A stretch of 64,000 bases of DNA from Streptomyces sp. NBC_00285 (GTDB lineage Bacteria; Actinomycetota; Actinomycetes; Streptomycetales; Streptomycetaceae): contig NZ_CP108055.1 in the NCBI RefSeq assembly GCF_036174265.1, forward strand, positions 1,612,001 to 1,676,000, in the 5' to 3' direction. Below the pieces are notes generated by a model. That model saw nothing but the letters and a program-made list of their open reading frames with translations. It did not search any database and was not told the origin of the DNA. The translations under genes were made by a program, and so were the position numbers. Every line of letters begins with the position of its first letter. Positions within the stretch are counted from its first letter, which is position 1. Below, one piece after another: positions 16,857 to 24,181 of this stretch.

Positions 16857-17007
16857 GGGGAAGCAACTCCCGTTTCGGGGCAGGGGAAATGGACGCGTGA
16901 CAAGCAGGAGGGGACGCCGACACGTGTCAGAACAAGGGAGACGTGATCAGCTCAGGCCCGGCGGGAGCGCCGGTGTGGAGAACGGGAACGCCGGTACGCG
17001 GCGGAGA

Positions 17008-17094
17008 TCAACGACAGCGCGCGCTGCACGCCACGCCGAAGTCGATGACTCGGCGCTGCGTCAGAAGGGCAGCGGAAGCGGTCGTGGGAACCAT
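17008..17094 (-). CDS. Putative cysteine-containing leader peptide of the sulphur operon (28 aa)
   Basis: ATG 17094 opens a 28-codon frame that ends TGA at 17010-17008. Its C-terminal part reads LLTQRRVIDFGVACSARCR, with two cysteines in the last six residues. Actinomycetes carry a class of short leader peptides upstream of sulphur-assimilation operons with the pattern L-T-x-R-R-x-x-D-x-x-R-V-x-S-x-x-C-R, and this one fits closely. Ribosome stalling at the Cys codons when cysteinyl-tRNA is scarce would report sulphur status to the operon starting at 16856. No strong Shine-Dalgarno precedes the ATG. The resemblance is from memory of the family; the function is inferred. Confidence 0.7.
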   Translation of the reverse strand: MVPTTASAALLTQRRVIDFGVACSARCR

Positions 17095-17149
17095 GCGCCC
17101 ATCATGACCGGCCGGGACGGACCACGTCCAACGACGATTCCGCATCGAA

Positions 17150-17172
17150 ACCGATCAGCAATCGCGATCGGT
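17150..17172. promoter_or_regulatory. LysR-type operator, T-N11-A palindrome
   Basis: ACCGATC (17150-17156) and GATCGGT (17166-17172) form a perfect seven-base inverted repeat around nine bases, with the T and A separated by exactly eleven bases as in LysR boxes. It lies 26 bases before the LysR start and 56 bases before the divergent leader peptide, where it could control both genes. Confidence 0.75.
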
Positions 17173-17197
17173 GCCGGATACGGGCTACGGTCGCCGT

Positions 17198-18046
17198 ATG
17201 CCCCAACCTGTCCTCGACATCGTGGCCCTGCGCAGCCTGACCGCGATAGCCGACTGCGGCGGCTTCCACCGCGCGGCGCGCTCGCTCGCGCTCAGCCAGT
17301 CCGCGGTCAGCCAGCATGTACGCCGACTGGAGAAGACGCTCGGGGGCCCGATCGTCGAACGTGAGGGCCGGGGCATGCGGTTCACCCCTCAGGGGCGCCT
17401 GCTCGTCGAGCAGGCCCGGCGCATCCTCGCCGTCCACGACGAGGCCGTGCGTGCCCTGCTCGACGTGGACGGCGACACCGTCACGATCGGTTCCACCGAA
17501 CACGCCGCCGACCAGTTCCTGCCCCGCCTCACCGCGGCCGTCCAGGAGGTGCGGCCCGGCTGCCGGGTGCGGTTCCGCATCGACCGCTCGGCGCGGCTGG
17601 TCGAGGCCGTGGAGCGGGGCAGCGTGGATGTCGCGGTGTACGTCACGGAGGCCGCGGCCACCGAGGGCACGCCGGTCGGCGGCCTTCCCCTGCTCTGGCA
17701 CGCCACGCCCGGCTGGGAGCCGCCGACCGCGCCGGCTCCCGTGCCGCTGGTCGCCATCGAGGACCCCTGCGCGATCCGCCGCCGGGCCATAGCGACGCTT
17801 GCCGCGCACGGGGTGCAGGCCACGGTCGTCGGCGACGCGGGATATCTGGCCGGCGTCCTCGACATCGCCCGCACGGGCCAGGGCGTGGCCCTGCTCGCCG
17901 CGGTCGGCCCGGCACCGGACGGCCTGACCCCCTGCGAGGGGCTGCCCCCGGTCACCCCGATCCCCATGAGCGCACTGGCCCGCCCGGGGGCGGATCCGGC
18001 GACGGTGGCGGCGGCGTTCGACGCCGTACGGGGACTGTTGCACTGA
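17198..18046 (+). CDS. LysR-family transcriptional regulator of the divergent sulphur operon
   Basis: A 282-residue LysR protein from ATG 17198. The winged helix-turn-helix is at residues 3-62 (LRSLTAIADCGGFHRAARSLALSQSAVSQHVRRLEKTLGG pattern, then EREGRGMRFTPQG). The co-inducer domain follows from about 88. It is divergent from the leader peptide and sulphur operon, the usual arrangement for a LysR regulator and its targets, and a perfect LysR box lies between them. The effector could be a sulphur metabolite such as sulphate, APS or O-acetylserine, as for CysB/Cbl, but this is not visible in the sequence. Confidence 0.88.
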   Translation: MPQPVLDIVALRSLTAIADCGGFHRAARSLALSQSAVSQHVRRLEKTLGGPIVEREGRGMRFTPQGRLLVEQARRILAVHDEAVRALLDVDGDTVTIGSTEHAADQFLPRLTAAVQEVRPGCRVRFRIDRSARLVEAVERGSVDVAVYVTEAAATEGTPVGGLPLLWHATPGWEPPTAPAPVPLVAIEDPCAIRRRAIATLAAHGVQATVVGDAGYLAGVLDIARTGQGVALLAAVGPAPDGLTPCEGLPPVTPIPMSALARPGADPATVAAAFDAVRGLLH

Positions 18047-18162
18047 GGGAAGCCCCACGCGGTTCCGTCAAGAGCGCACAATTTCACACACATGACATGT
18101 ACATGAATTACGCTCCCGGCTGATCGTTTCCCTTGTACCCATGAAGGTCTGTGAGGACCCGG

Positions 18163-21100
18163 ATGATCAAGATGAGACTGCTCCGTACCCGACTGGCCGC
18201 GTTAACCGCCCTGTTCGGCATCCTGATGACACTGCTCTGGGCACTCCCCCGGCCCGCCACCGCCTCGACGGCCGCGACGGTCTCGCCCGCCTCGACGGCC
18301 CCGCCGGCCTCGACCGCCGCACCCGTGCCGACGCACCCCCTCTGCGCGAGACCCGACAAGCCTCACCAGATGGCCTGTTTCGCGGTCGCCCGCGACGATG
18401 TCCGGCAGACCGGCAAAGGCCTCCAACCCCTGCTGGCACCGGCCGGGTTGGGCCCCGCCGACCTCCAGAGCGCCTACGATCTGCCGTCCGACGTGGCCGG
18501 GGCCGGCGTCACGGTGGCCATAGTCGACGCCTACGACGACCCGAACGCCGAGGCCGATCTGGCCGTCTACCGTTCCCAGTTCGGCCTGCCGCCCTGCACC
18601 ACCGCGAGCGGCTGCTTCCGCAAGACCGACCAGCGCGGCGGCACCGAGTACCCACAGCCCGACGCGGGTTGGGCCGGTGAGATAGCCCTCGACCTCGACA
18701 TGGTCAGCGCCGCCTGCCCGCTCTGTCACATCCTGCTGGTCGAGGCCGACGAGCCGTCCATCGAAGGCCTCGGCGAGGCGGAGAACACGGCGGTCGCGCT
18801 CGGCGCCACCTACATCTCCAACAGCTGGGGCGGGAGCGAGAGCGCGATCGGCGACCTGCCCGGCGACGACTACTACAAGCACCCGGGCGTGGCGATCACC
18901 TTCAGCACCGGCGACAACGGCTACGGCAACAGCTACCCGGCCACACTGCCGTACGTCACGGCGGTCGGCGGGACCTCGCTGAGCCGGGACGGCGGGACGA
19001 CCCGGGGCTGGAACGAGTCCGCGTGGACCGGGGCGGGCAGCGGCTGCTCGGCCTACTCCCCCAAGCCGTCCTTCCAGACCGACCGGGGCTGCGCCAACCG
19101 CGCCGTCGCGGACGTGTCGGCCGTCGCCGACCCGGCGACCGGCGTCACCGTCTACAACACCTACGAGGACCACGGCTGGGGCGTCTACGGCGGTACCAGC
19201 GCGTCCGCCCCGATCATCGCCGCCACCTACGCGCTCGCCGGAAAGCCGGGCGCGAAGACCTACCCCAACGCCTACCCGTACGCCCACATCAGCGCCCCCG
19301 ACGGCGCGCCGAGCGGCGCGCTGAACGACGTGACCAGCGGCACCAACGGCACCTGCGCCACCGCCTACCTGTGCACCGCCGGCCCCGGCTGGGACGGCCC
19401 CACCGGCCTCGGCACCCCGAACGGCACAGCCGCCTTCACCACCGGCCCGTACGGCAGGCTGACCGGCAAGGTCACCGACCCGTCCGTCGGCGGCCCCGTG
19501 GCCGGGGTACGGATCACGGCCGGCGCGAACGCCACGACGACCGGCGCCGACGGCACCTACGACATGACGCTCCCGGCGGGCACGTACGACGTGACGGCCG
19601 CCAGGTTCGGCTACGGCAGCACCACGCCGGCCGCCGTCGAGGTCGGCGACGACGCGACCGTGGCCCGGGACTTCACCCTCACCGCCCAGCCGCTGGTGAC
19701 CGTCAGCGGGCGGATCCGGGACGGCTCCGGGCACGGCTGGCCGCTCTCCGCGGGCATCCAGGTCACCAACGAGCCGTCCACCCGGACGTACACCGACCCG
19801 GCGACCGGCCGCTACACCCTCGAACTGCCCGCCAACAGCACCTACACCCTCCAGGTCGACCCGGTCTACACCGGGTACCAGGTCACGACGGCCGACCTGA
19901 CGGTGGGCGCCAAGGCCGGCCGCAAGGACTTCGGCATCCCGGTCGACGCCGCCGCCTGCGTGGCGCCCGGATACACACAGACGTTCAGCGAGGCCACCGA
20001 GACCTTCGACGGCACGCGGGCGCCTGCCGGGTGGAGCGTCACCGGCAGTGGCCACACCTGGCGCTTCGACGATCCGGCCGGGCGCGGCAACCTCACCGGC
20101 GGCTCGGGCGACTTCGCCATCGCCGACAGCGGCTACTACGGCGACCGGGAGAACACCTCCCTCCTCTCCCCGGTTCTCGATCTGACCGGCCACGACACGC
20201 CCGCGGTCCGTTTCGGCACCTTCTACAAGCCGTTCGACGACGACTCCAAGGCCGATGTCGACCTCAGTGTCGACGGCGGCACCACCTGGTCGACGGTCTG
20301 GCACCGCGACACCGACTCCGCGGGCCCCGGGACGCAGAGCATCGCCCTCCCGGACGCGGCGGGGAAGTCCGCCGTCCAGGTGCGGTTCCGCTACAACGGC
20401 GACTACGCCTACTACTGGCAGGTCGACGACGTCGCCTTCGGCGGTATGACCTGCAAGCCGGTGCCGGGCGGGCTGTTGTACGGGACGGTGACGGACCGCA
20501 ACACCGGCCGGCAGCTGAGCGGCGCGACGGTGAGCGGCAGGACCGGCGCCACGGCGACCACGGCGGGCGACGGTTCGTACGTACGCTTCGCGCCGCGGGC
20601 GGCCCGTCAGCAGGTCGCGTTCAGCGCCGAGCACTACACCACCGCGACGAGGAAACTGAGCGTCAAGGCCGACCACGCCACCCGCCTCGACGCGGTGCTG
20701 CGCGCCGGACGGTTGGCGATCAGCCCGGCGTCGGTCGAGAGGACCGTCCGCAAGGGGAAGGCCACCACCTCCCAGGTCACCCTGCGCAACACCGGTTCGG
20801 CCCCGCTCACCGTCAGCCTCACGGAGCGGTCCGGGGACATCCCGACGGCGACGAAGGCCGGCGCGGCGGCCCCGCAGTACGTCCCCGGTGACTACACCCC
20901 CGACCGGCTGACGAAGGCAAAGGCGAAGTCGAAGTCCGCGGCTACGTCCACATCCACGTCCACGGATGTGGCCCCCGCCGCCTCGGCCTGGACCTCCCTC
21001 GCCGACTACCCCACCCCCGTCATCGACAACGCCGTAGCCACCGGCCCGGACGGCCGCGTCTACTCGGTCGGCGGCACCGACGGAACCTCCGTCCTGTCCG

Positions 21101-22053
21101 GCGGCTACGTCTACGACCCCGTCACCGCCGCCTGGACGGCCATCCCCGGCGGCCACCCGACCCCCCGCGAGTCACCCCAGTCCGCCTTCCTGAACGGCAA
21201 GTTGTACGTCACCGGCGGCTGGACGGCGGACGGCGACACCGTGACCACCACCGAGGTCTACGACCCGCAGCACCGCACCTGGTCCACCGCAGCCCCGGCG
21301 CCCGCCGGGTACGCGGCAGCGGCCTCCGCCACGCTCGACGGCAAGTGGTACCTGGTCGGCGGCTGCGGCCAGGGCTACTGCACCGGCTCCACCACCGTGC
21401 AGGTCTACGACCCGGCCACCGACACCTGGGCCACCACCACCCCCTACCCCGAGGCCATCTCCTGGCTCGGCTGCGGCGCCGTCTCGGGCACCCTGTACTG
21501 CGCGGGCGGCACCACCGTGGTGGAGGGTACGCGGCACGGCTACGTCTACGACCCGGCCACCGCCGTCTGGACTCCGATCACCGACCTTCCCATCGACCTC
21601 TGGGCCTCGGCCGCCACCACCGCCGACGGCCGCTTCCTCCTCTCCGGCGGGGTCAGCAATCTGCTCGGGGCCGTCACCAGCGCCGGCTACGCCTACGACC
21701 CGGCCGCGCGCACCTGGTCCGCCCTGCCCGCGGCCAGCACGCCGCTCTACCGGGCCGGCGGTGCCTGCGGGTTCTACCGTGTCGGCGGCGCGCCGAGCGT
21801 CTTCGACGCCCATGCGAACGTCGAGCAGCTGCCGGGCCTCGACAGCTGCGTCCCGTCGACCGACGTCCGCTGGCTCTCCGCCACACCCGTCACCCGTACG
21901 CTCGCCCCCGGCCGGCGTCTGACCGTCACTGTCCGGCTGGACGCGGGCGTGAAGGCGGTGGACGTGGCCGGGACCTATACGGCCGCGCTCGCGGTCGGCA
22001 CGGACACGCCGTACACGTACCCGCTGGTTCCGGTGCGGATGACCGTGCGCTGA
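18163..22053 (+). CDS. Secreted S53 (sedolisin) peptidase with carboxypeptidase-regulatory-like and Kelch domains
   Basis: A 1296-residue exported protein. ATG 18163 has GAGGA five bases upstream. A signal peptide (RTRLAALTALFGILMTLLWALPRPATA) is followed by an S53 catalytic domain. The Glu/Asp pair lies in GWAGEIALDLDMVSA near residue 172 and the catalytic serine in GGTSASAP near 343. After about residue 430 come two carboxypeptidase-regulatory-like beta modules, a MAM/immune-inhibitor-A-like region with a DDSKADVDLSVDGG motif (about 610-760), another regulatory-like module and an Ig-like strand set. Kelch repeats fill about 940-1225 (VYSVGGTDG, LYVTGGWT, WYLVGGC, LYCAGGT, FLLSGGV). The usual long S53 pro-domain before the catalytic part is very short here. 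It is probably a secreted protease that binds a large polymer. Confidence 0.88.
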   Translation: MIKMRLLRTRLAALTALFGILMTLLWALPRPATASTAATVSPASTAPPASTAAPVPTHPLCARPDKPHQMACFAVARDDVRQTGKGLQPLLAPAGLGPADLQSAYDLPSDVAGAGVTVAIVDAYDDPNAEADLAVYRSQFGLPPCTTASGCFRKTDQRGGTEYPQPDAGWAGEIALDLDMVSAACPLCHILLVEADEPSIEGLGEAENTAVALGATYISNSWGGSESAIGDLPGDDYYKHPGVAITFSTGDNGYGNSYPATLPYVTAVGGTSLSRDGGTTRGWNESAWTGAGSGCSAYSPKPSFQTDRGCANRAVADVSAVADPATGVTVYNTYEDHGWGVYGGTSASAPIIAATYALAGKPGAKTYPNAYPYAHISAPDGAPSGALNDVTSGTNGTCATAYLCTAGPGWDGPTGLGTPNGTAAFTTGPYGRLTGKVTDPSVGGPVAGVRITAGANATTTGADGTYDMTLPAGTYDVTAARFGYGSTTPAAVEVGDDATVARDFTLTAQPLVTVSGRIRDGSGHGWPLSAGIQVTNEPSTRTYTDPATGRYTLELPANSTYTLQVDPVYTGYQVTTADLTVGAKAGRKDFGIPVDAAACVAPGYTQTFSEATETFDGTRAPAGWSVTGSGHTWRFDDPAGRGNLTGGSGDFAIADSGYYGDRENTSLLSPVLDLTGHDTPAVRFGTFYKPFDDDSKADVDLSVDGGTTWSTVWHRDTDSAGPGTQSIALPDAAGKSAVQVRFRYNGDYAYYWQVDDVAFGGMTCKPVPGGLLYGTVTDRNTGRQLSGATVSGRTGATATTAGDGSYVRFAPRAARQQVAFSAEHYTTATRKLSVKADHATRLDAVLRAGRLAISPASVERTVRKGKATTSQVTLRNTGSAPLTVSLTERSGDIPTATKAGAAAPQYVPGDYTPDRLTKAKAKSKSAATSTSTSTDVAPAASAWTSLADYPTPVIDNAVATGPDGRVYSVGGTDGTSVLSGGYVYDPVTAAWTAIPGGHPTPRESPQSAFLNGKLYVTGGWTADGDTVTTTEVYDPQHRTWSTAAPAPAGYAAAASATLDGKWYLVGGCGQGYCTGSTTVQVYDPATDTWATTTPYPEAISWLGCGAVSGTLYCAGGTTVVEGTRHGYVYDPATAVWTPITDLPIDLWASAATTADGRFLLSGGVSNLLGAVTSAGYAYDPAARTWSALPAASTPLYRAGGACGFYRVGGAPSVFDAHANVEQLPGLDSCVPSTDVRWLSATPVTRTLAPGRRLTVTVRLDAGVKAVDVAGTYTAALAVGTDTPYTYPLVPVRMTVR

Positions 22054-22060
22054 CGGGACG

Positions 22061-22417
22061 TCATCCGGCCATGCCTTCCGCCGCAGCCCTCCGCGACCGA
22101 CCAGTCGCGGAGGGCTCGGCCCAGGCCGTGGAAGGCGCGACCGCGGCGCTCCGGCGAAAGCGGGCCGGGCCGACAGGTTCCTCCCGGACGGCGAGAACGG
22201 GCCACAGTGCGGCGCCGATCCGGTCCGCGAGACCTGGGTCCCGGTCGCCGGTGCGCAGGCAGTACGCGTAGATGCTGCCGATCATCATGTCCGCGATGAC
22301 GAGCACGTCCACGTCCGGGCGCAGGGCACCCTCCGCCCGCAGCCGCCGCAGTGTGTCGATCAGCGACCGGGATTGATTGTGCTCGGTCTCGGTCAGGACG
22401 TGCCCGATCACCGTCAT
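22061..22417 (-). pseudogene. TetR-family regulator, C-terminal fragment
   Basis: The frame encodes only the ligand/dimer part of a TetR protein: LIDTLRRLRAEGALRPDVDVLVIADMMIGSIYAYCLRTGDRD, then LADRIGAALWPVLA. No helix-turn-helix is found upstream on this strand, and the last 40 codons run through a terminator hairpin and look non-conserved. A functional repressor is not possible without the DNA-binding domain, so I treat it as a decayed gene that lost its 5' end. Confidence 0.6.
22085..22116 (+). terminator. Strong hairpin terminator after the S53 peptidase gene
   Basis: AGCCCTCCGCGAC (22085-22097) pairs perfectly with GTCGCGGAGGGCT (22104-22116) around a six-base loop, 31 bases after the peptidase stop. 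There is no U-tract, as is normal in Streptomyces. It is symmetrical and could also stop minus-strand transcripts. Confidence 0.8.
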
Positions 22418-22661
22418 CCCTTTGCCTGGCGGGGCATACGGAACCGGGTGTCGCAGGTCCTAGGCTGTGTCAACTGCCGCGCACGATCCGCTGAGGAGCG
22501 CGAGCGGGACCCGCTCGGCCCGCTGGACGACCTCTCGCCGGCCGACGTGCTGAGCAGGGATTCCTGGCGTTCGCGCGTTCGCGCGTCCGCTCTTCGGTCC
22601 GCCGCGCGCACATCGGCCGACCCATCTCCACCCCTTCTCCGGGCGGCCCTGACCTGCTTCG

Positions 22662-23537
22662 TCAGGTGAAAGGCCAGGGGTGGTAGAGGCAGTAGCCGCC
22701 CACTCCGATCGTGGCGATCCCCGTGAGCAGCAGAGTGGTGATGAACCTGATGTCCGACGTGCGCTCACGGCGTTCGTGGTCGGGGTCGGCGGTGAGGAGG
22801 GACGGGTCGGCGGGCGCGTACCGGAGGGGGATGGCGCGGCCGAGGGACGCGGCGATGTCCCGGATGCCCTGCGTGCACAGTGCGGTGACCTCGACCCCCT
22901 CGTGGGTGGTGAAGGCGACGACGGAGGCGTGGCTGACGCTCTCGCCGCCTTCGCCGTCGGTGTGGACGTCCCTGGTGACGGCGACCACGCGCCCCTGGAC
23001 GGTGACGCCCTCCGCCAGTTGAGCGACGCGGGCACGGGCGTACTCGCCGTCACGGCTCAGTGCGACGACGAGGAGCAGCAGGCCACCGACGCAGATCAGC
23101 CCCCACTGCCAGCCCCACGCGAAGAACGACTGGACGACCAGTCCCAACACCAGCAGGATCACCATGCAGTTCGGCCCGTCGACCCCGGCGGTCCGCCCCT
23201 CGCTGTCCAGCATGAGATAGAACCGCTCCGGCCGCCGCCGCGGGAACCGGACCGGGAACTCCTGCCCCACCCAGGCCACCAGCACCCGGTCGCCACGCTT
23301 GTTCTCGTGCCGCAGCCTGAACTCCCGCCCGGTGCCGGGGTCCTGGTACTCGATCGTCACCGGTATCCCGTGATTCCCCGACTCACCGTGTACCGGCGGA
23401 TGCACCTCCACGACCCGGGCCGTCACCCACACCGCCCGCTGCGGCCGGGTCAGCCCGGCCAGCGAACACGCGTAGCCCAACAACGCCAGCCCAGCGGGCA
23501 CCGTCCACCACAGCCCGAGCATCCTCTGCAGGTCCAT
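22662..23537 (-). CDS. DUF3592-type membrane protein
   Basis: A 291-residue protein with two beta-rich DUF3592-like modules, each linked to hydrophobic helices. An N-terminal helix (LWWTVPAGLALLGYACSLAGL) precedes the first module (WVTARVVEVHPP to FPVRFPRRRPERFYL). Two central helices follow (CMVILLVLGLVVQSFFAWGW, LICVGGLLLLVVAL), then the second module (VQGRVVAVTRDV to IPLRYAPADPSLLTAD) and a last helix. ATG 23537 (MDLQRM) is preferred; it lies inside a perfect 14-bp hairpin, and a second in-frame ATG at 23558 lies in the mirror arm. Function of the family is unknown. Confidence 0.78.
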   Translation of the reverse strand: MDLQRMLGLWWTVPAGLALLGYACSLAGLTRPQRAVWVTARVVEVHPPVHGESGNHGIPVTIEYQDPGTGREFRLRHENKRGDRVLVAWVGQEFPVRFPRRRPERFYLMLDSEGRTAGVDGPNCMVILLVLGLVVQSFFAWGWQWGLICVGGLLLLVVALSRDGEYARARVAQLAEGVTVQGRVVAVTRDVHTDGEGGESVSHASVVAFTTHEGVEVTALCTQGIRDIAASLGRAIPLRYAPADPSLLTADPDHERRERTSDIRFITTLLLTGIATIGVGGYCLYHPWPFT

Positions 23538-23562
23538 GCAGCGAGGCTCTCGCTGCATGGAC
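23532..23562. promoter_or_regulatory. Perfect 14-bp inverted repeat over the DUF3592 start codon
   Basis: GTCCATGCAGCGAG (23532-23545) and CTCGCTGCATGGAC (23549-23562) are exact reverse complements around a three-base loop. In the minus-strand mRNA both arms contain an ATG and the hairpin would bury the start codon. It could act as an operator or as an RNA switch. Confidence 0.75.
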
Positions 23563-23772
23563 TCCTACCGATCCCAGGTTCGGGCCGGGACGGCCATCTC
23601 CCTGGATTCGGCGAGCCGGCCCGAGGCGACAGTTCCCTCACAGCAGCGACCGCTCTGGGCCAGGAGCTGCTGTCGTTCCGGTCTTGAGGCTCGGCCCCGG
23701 AACGGGCCTGTGCCGGGGCCGACCGTGTGCCTTCAAAGGATCATCGCCGTCATCACCCGGTCCGTACCGGGG

Positions 23773-24042
23773 TCAGTCCGCTCGCTCCGGGTCCACGGTG
23801 GTCGTCGATCCCATGGTCACGTGTGCCTCGCCGGCCCGGGACGGTGGATCGACGGCGTCATCGCTTTCGGTGATGTCGCTGTTCTCTTGGGGGCCACCGT
23901 GCGCTGCGTCCGTCTTCTCGGTGGAGTCGTTGTTCCCGTCACTCTCCTGTTGCCGCCTTTTCAAGGCGAGCTCCTTGGCCCTCTTCTCGGAGAACAGCCT
24001 CATCTCGGCCTCTGTCCGGTGCTCGAACACTGTTGTCTCCAT
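23773..24042 (-). CDS. Small acidic hydrophilic protein (89 aa)
   Basis: Unknown function. ATG 24042 (METTVFEHRTEAEMRLFSEKR) has AGGAA five bases upstream. The N-terminal 35 residues look helical and charged (RAKELALKRRQQE). The rest is disordered, rich in Asp, Glu, Ser, Asn and Thr. A TGTCACA-N16-GGTC site lies 73 bases upstream in the right orientation, which places it in the putative ECF regulon. Confidence 0.6.
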   Translation of the reverse strand: METTVFEHRTEAEMRLFSEKRAKELALKRRQQESDGNNDSTEKTDAAHGGPQENSDITESDDAVDPPSRAGEAHVTMGSTTTVDPERAD

Positions 24043-24115
24043 GTCAGTTCCTGGGGTCCGGTGCACGCACGGGGCCCGCCGGTCCCGCCCGCTGAGTCAT
24101 TCGTTCGGAAGTGAT

Positions 24116-24142
24116 GACCGGGCAGCCGAAGTTTCTGTGACA
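24116..24142 (-). promoter_or_regulatory. ECF41-type promoter for the small acidic protein
   Basis: TGTCACA (24142-24136), 16 bases, GGTC (24119-24116), pointing at ATG 24042. The -35 lies in a larger palindrome, TGTGACAGTGTCACA (24136-24150). Confidence 0.65.
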
Positions 24143-24181
24143 GTGTCACAACGTTGGCATCCGCGGTACCGGCCGCCCGGA

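Noticed and set aside
18202..21156. A 984-codon open frame antisense to the S53 peptidase gene, and similar giant antisense frames at 10622-12634, 12849-15404, 34581-36593 and 46833-49784
   Set aside because: Glycine/valine/arginine-rich products with no domain resemblance, lying opposite well-supported genes. They arise from GC bias at third positions, which removes stop codons from the complementary frames.
22460..23053. Possible gene on the minus strand overlapping the DUF3592 gene
   Set aside because: It is an out-of-frame shadow of the DUF3592 coding region, Pro/Ser/Arg-rich, with no ribosome site.
24144..24150. Plus-strand TGTCACA in the palindrome at 24136-24150
   Set aside because: Downstream at 16 bases it reads TACC, and no plus-strand gene follows; only the minus-strand half fits.
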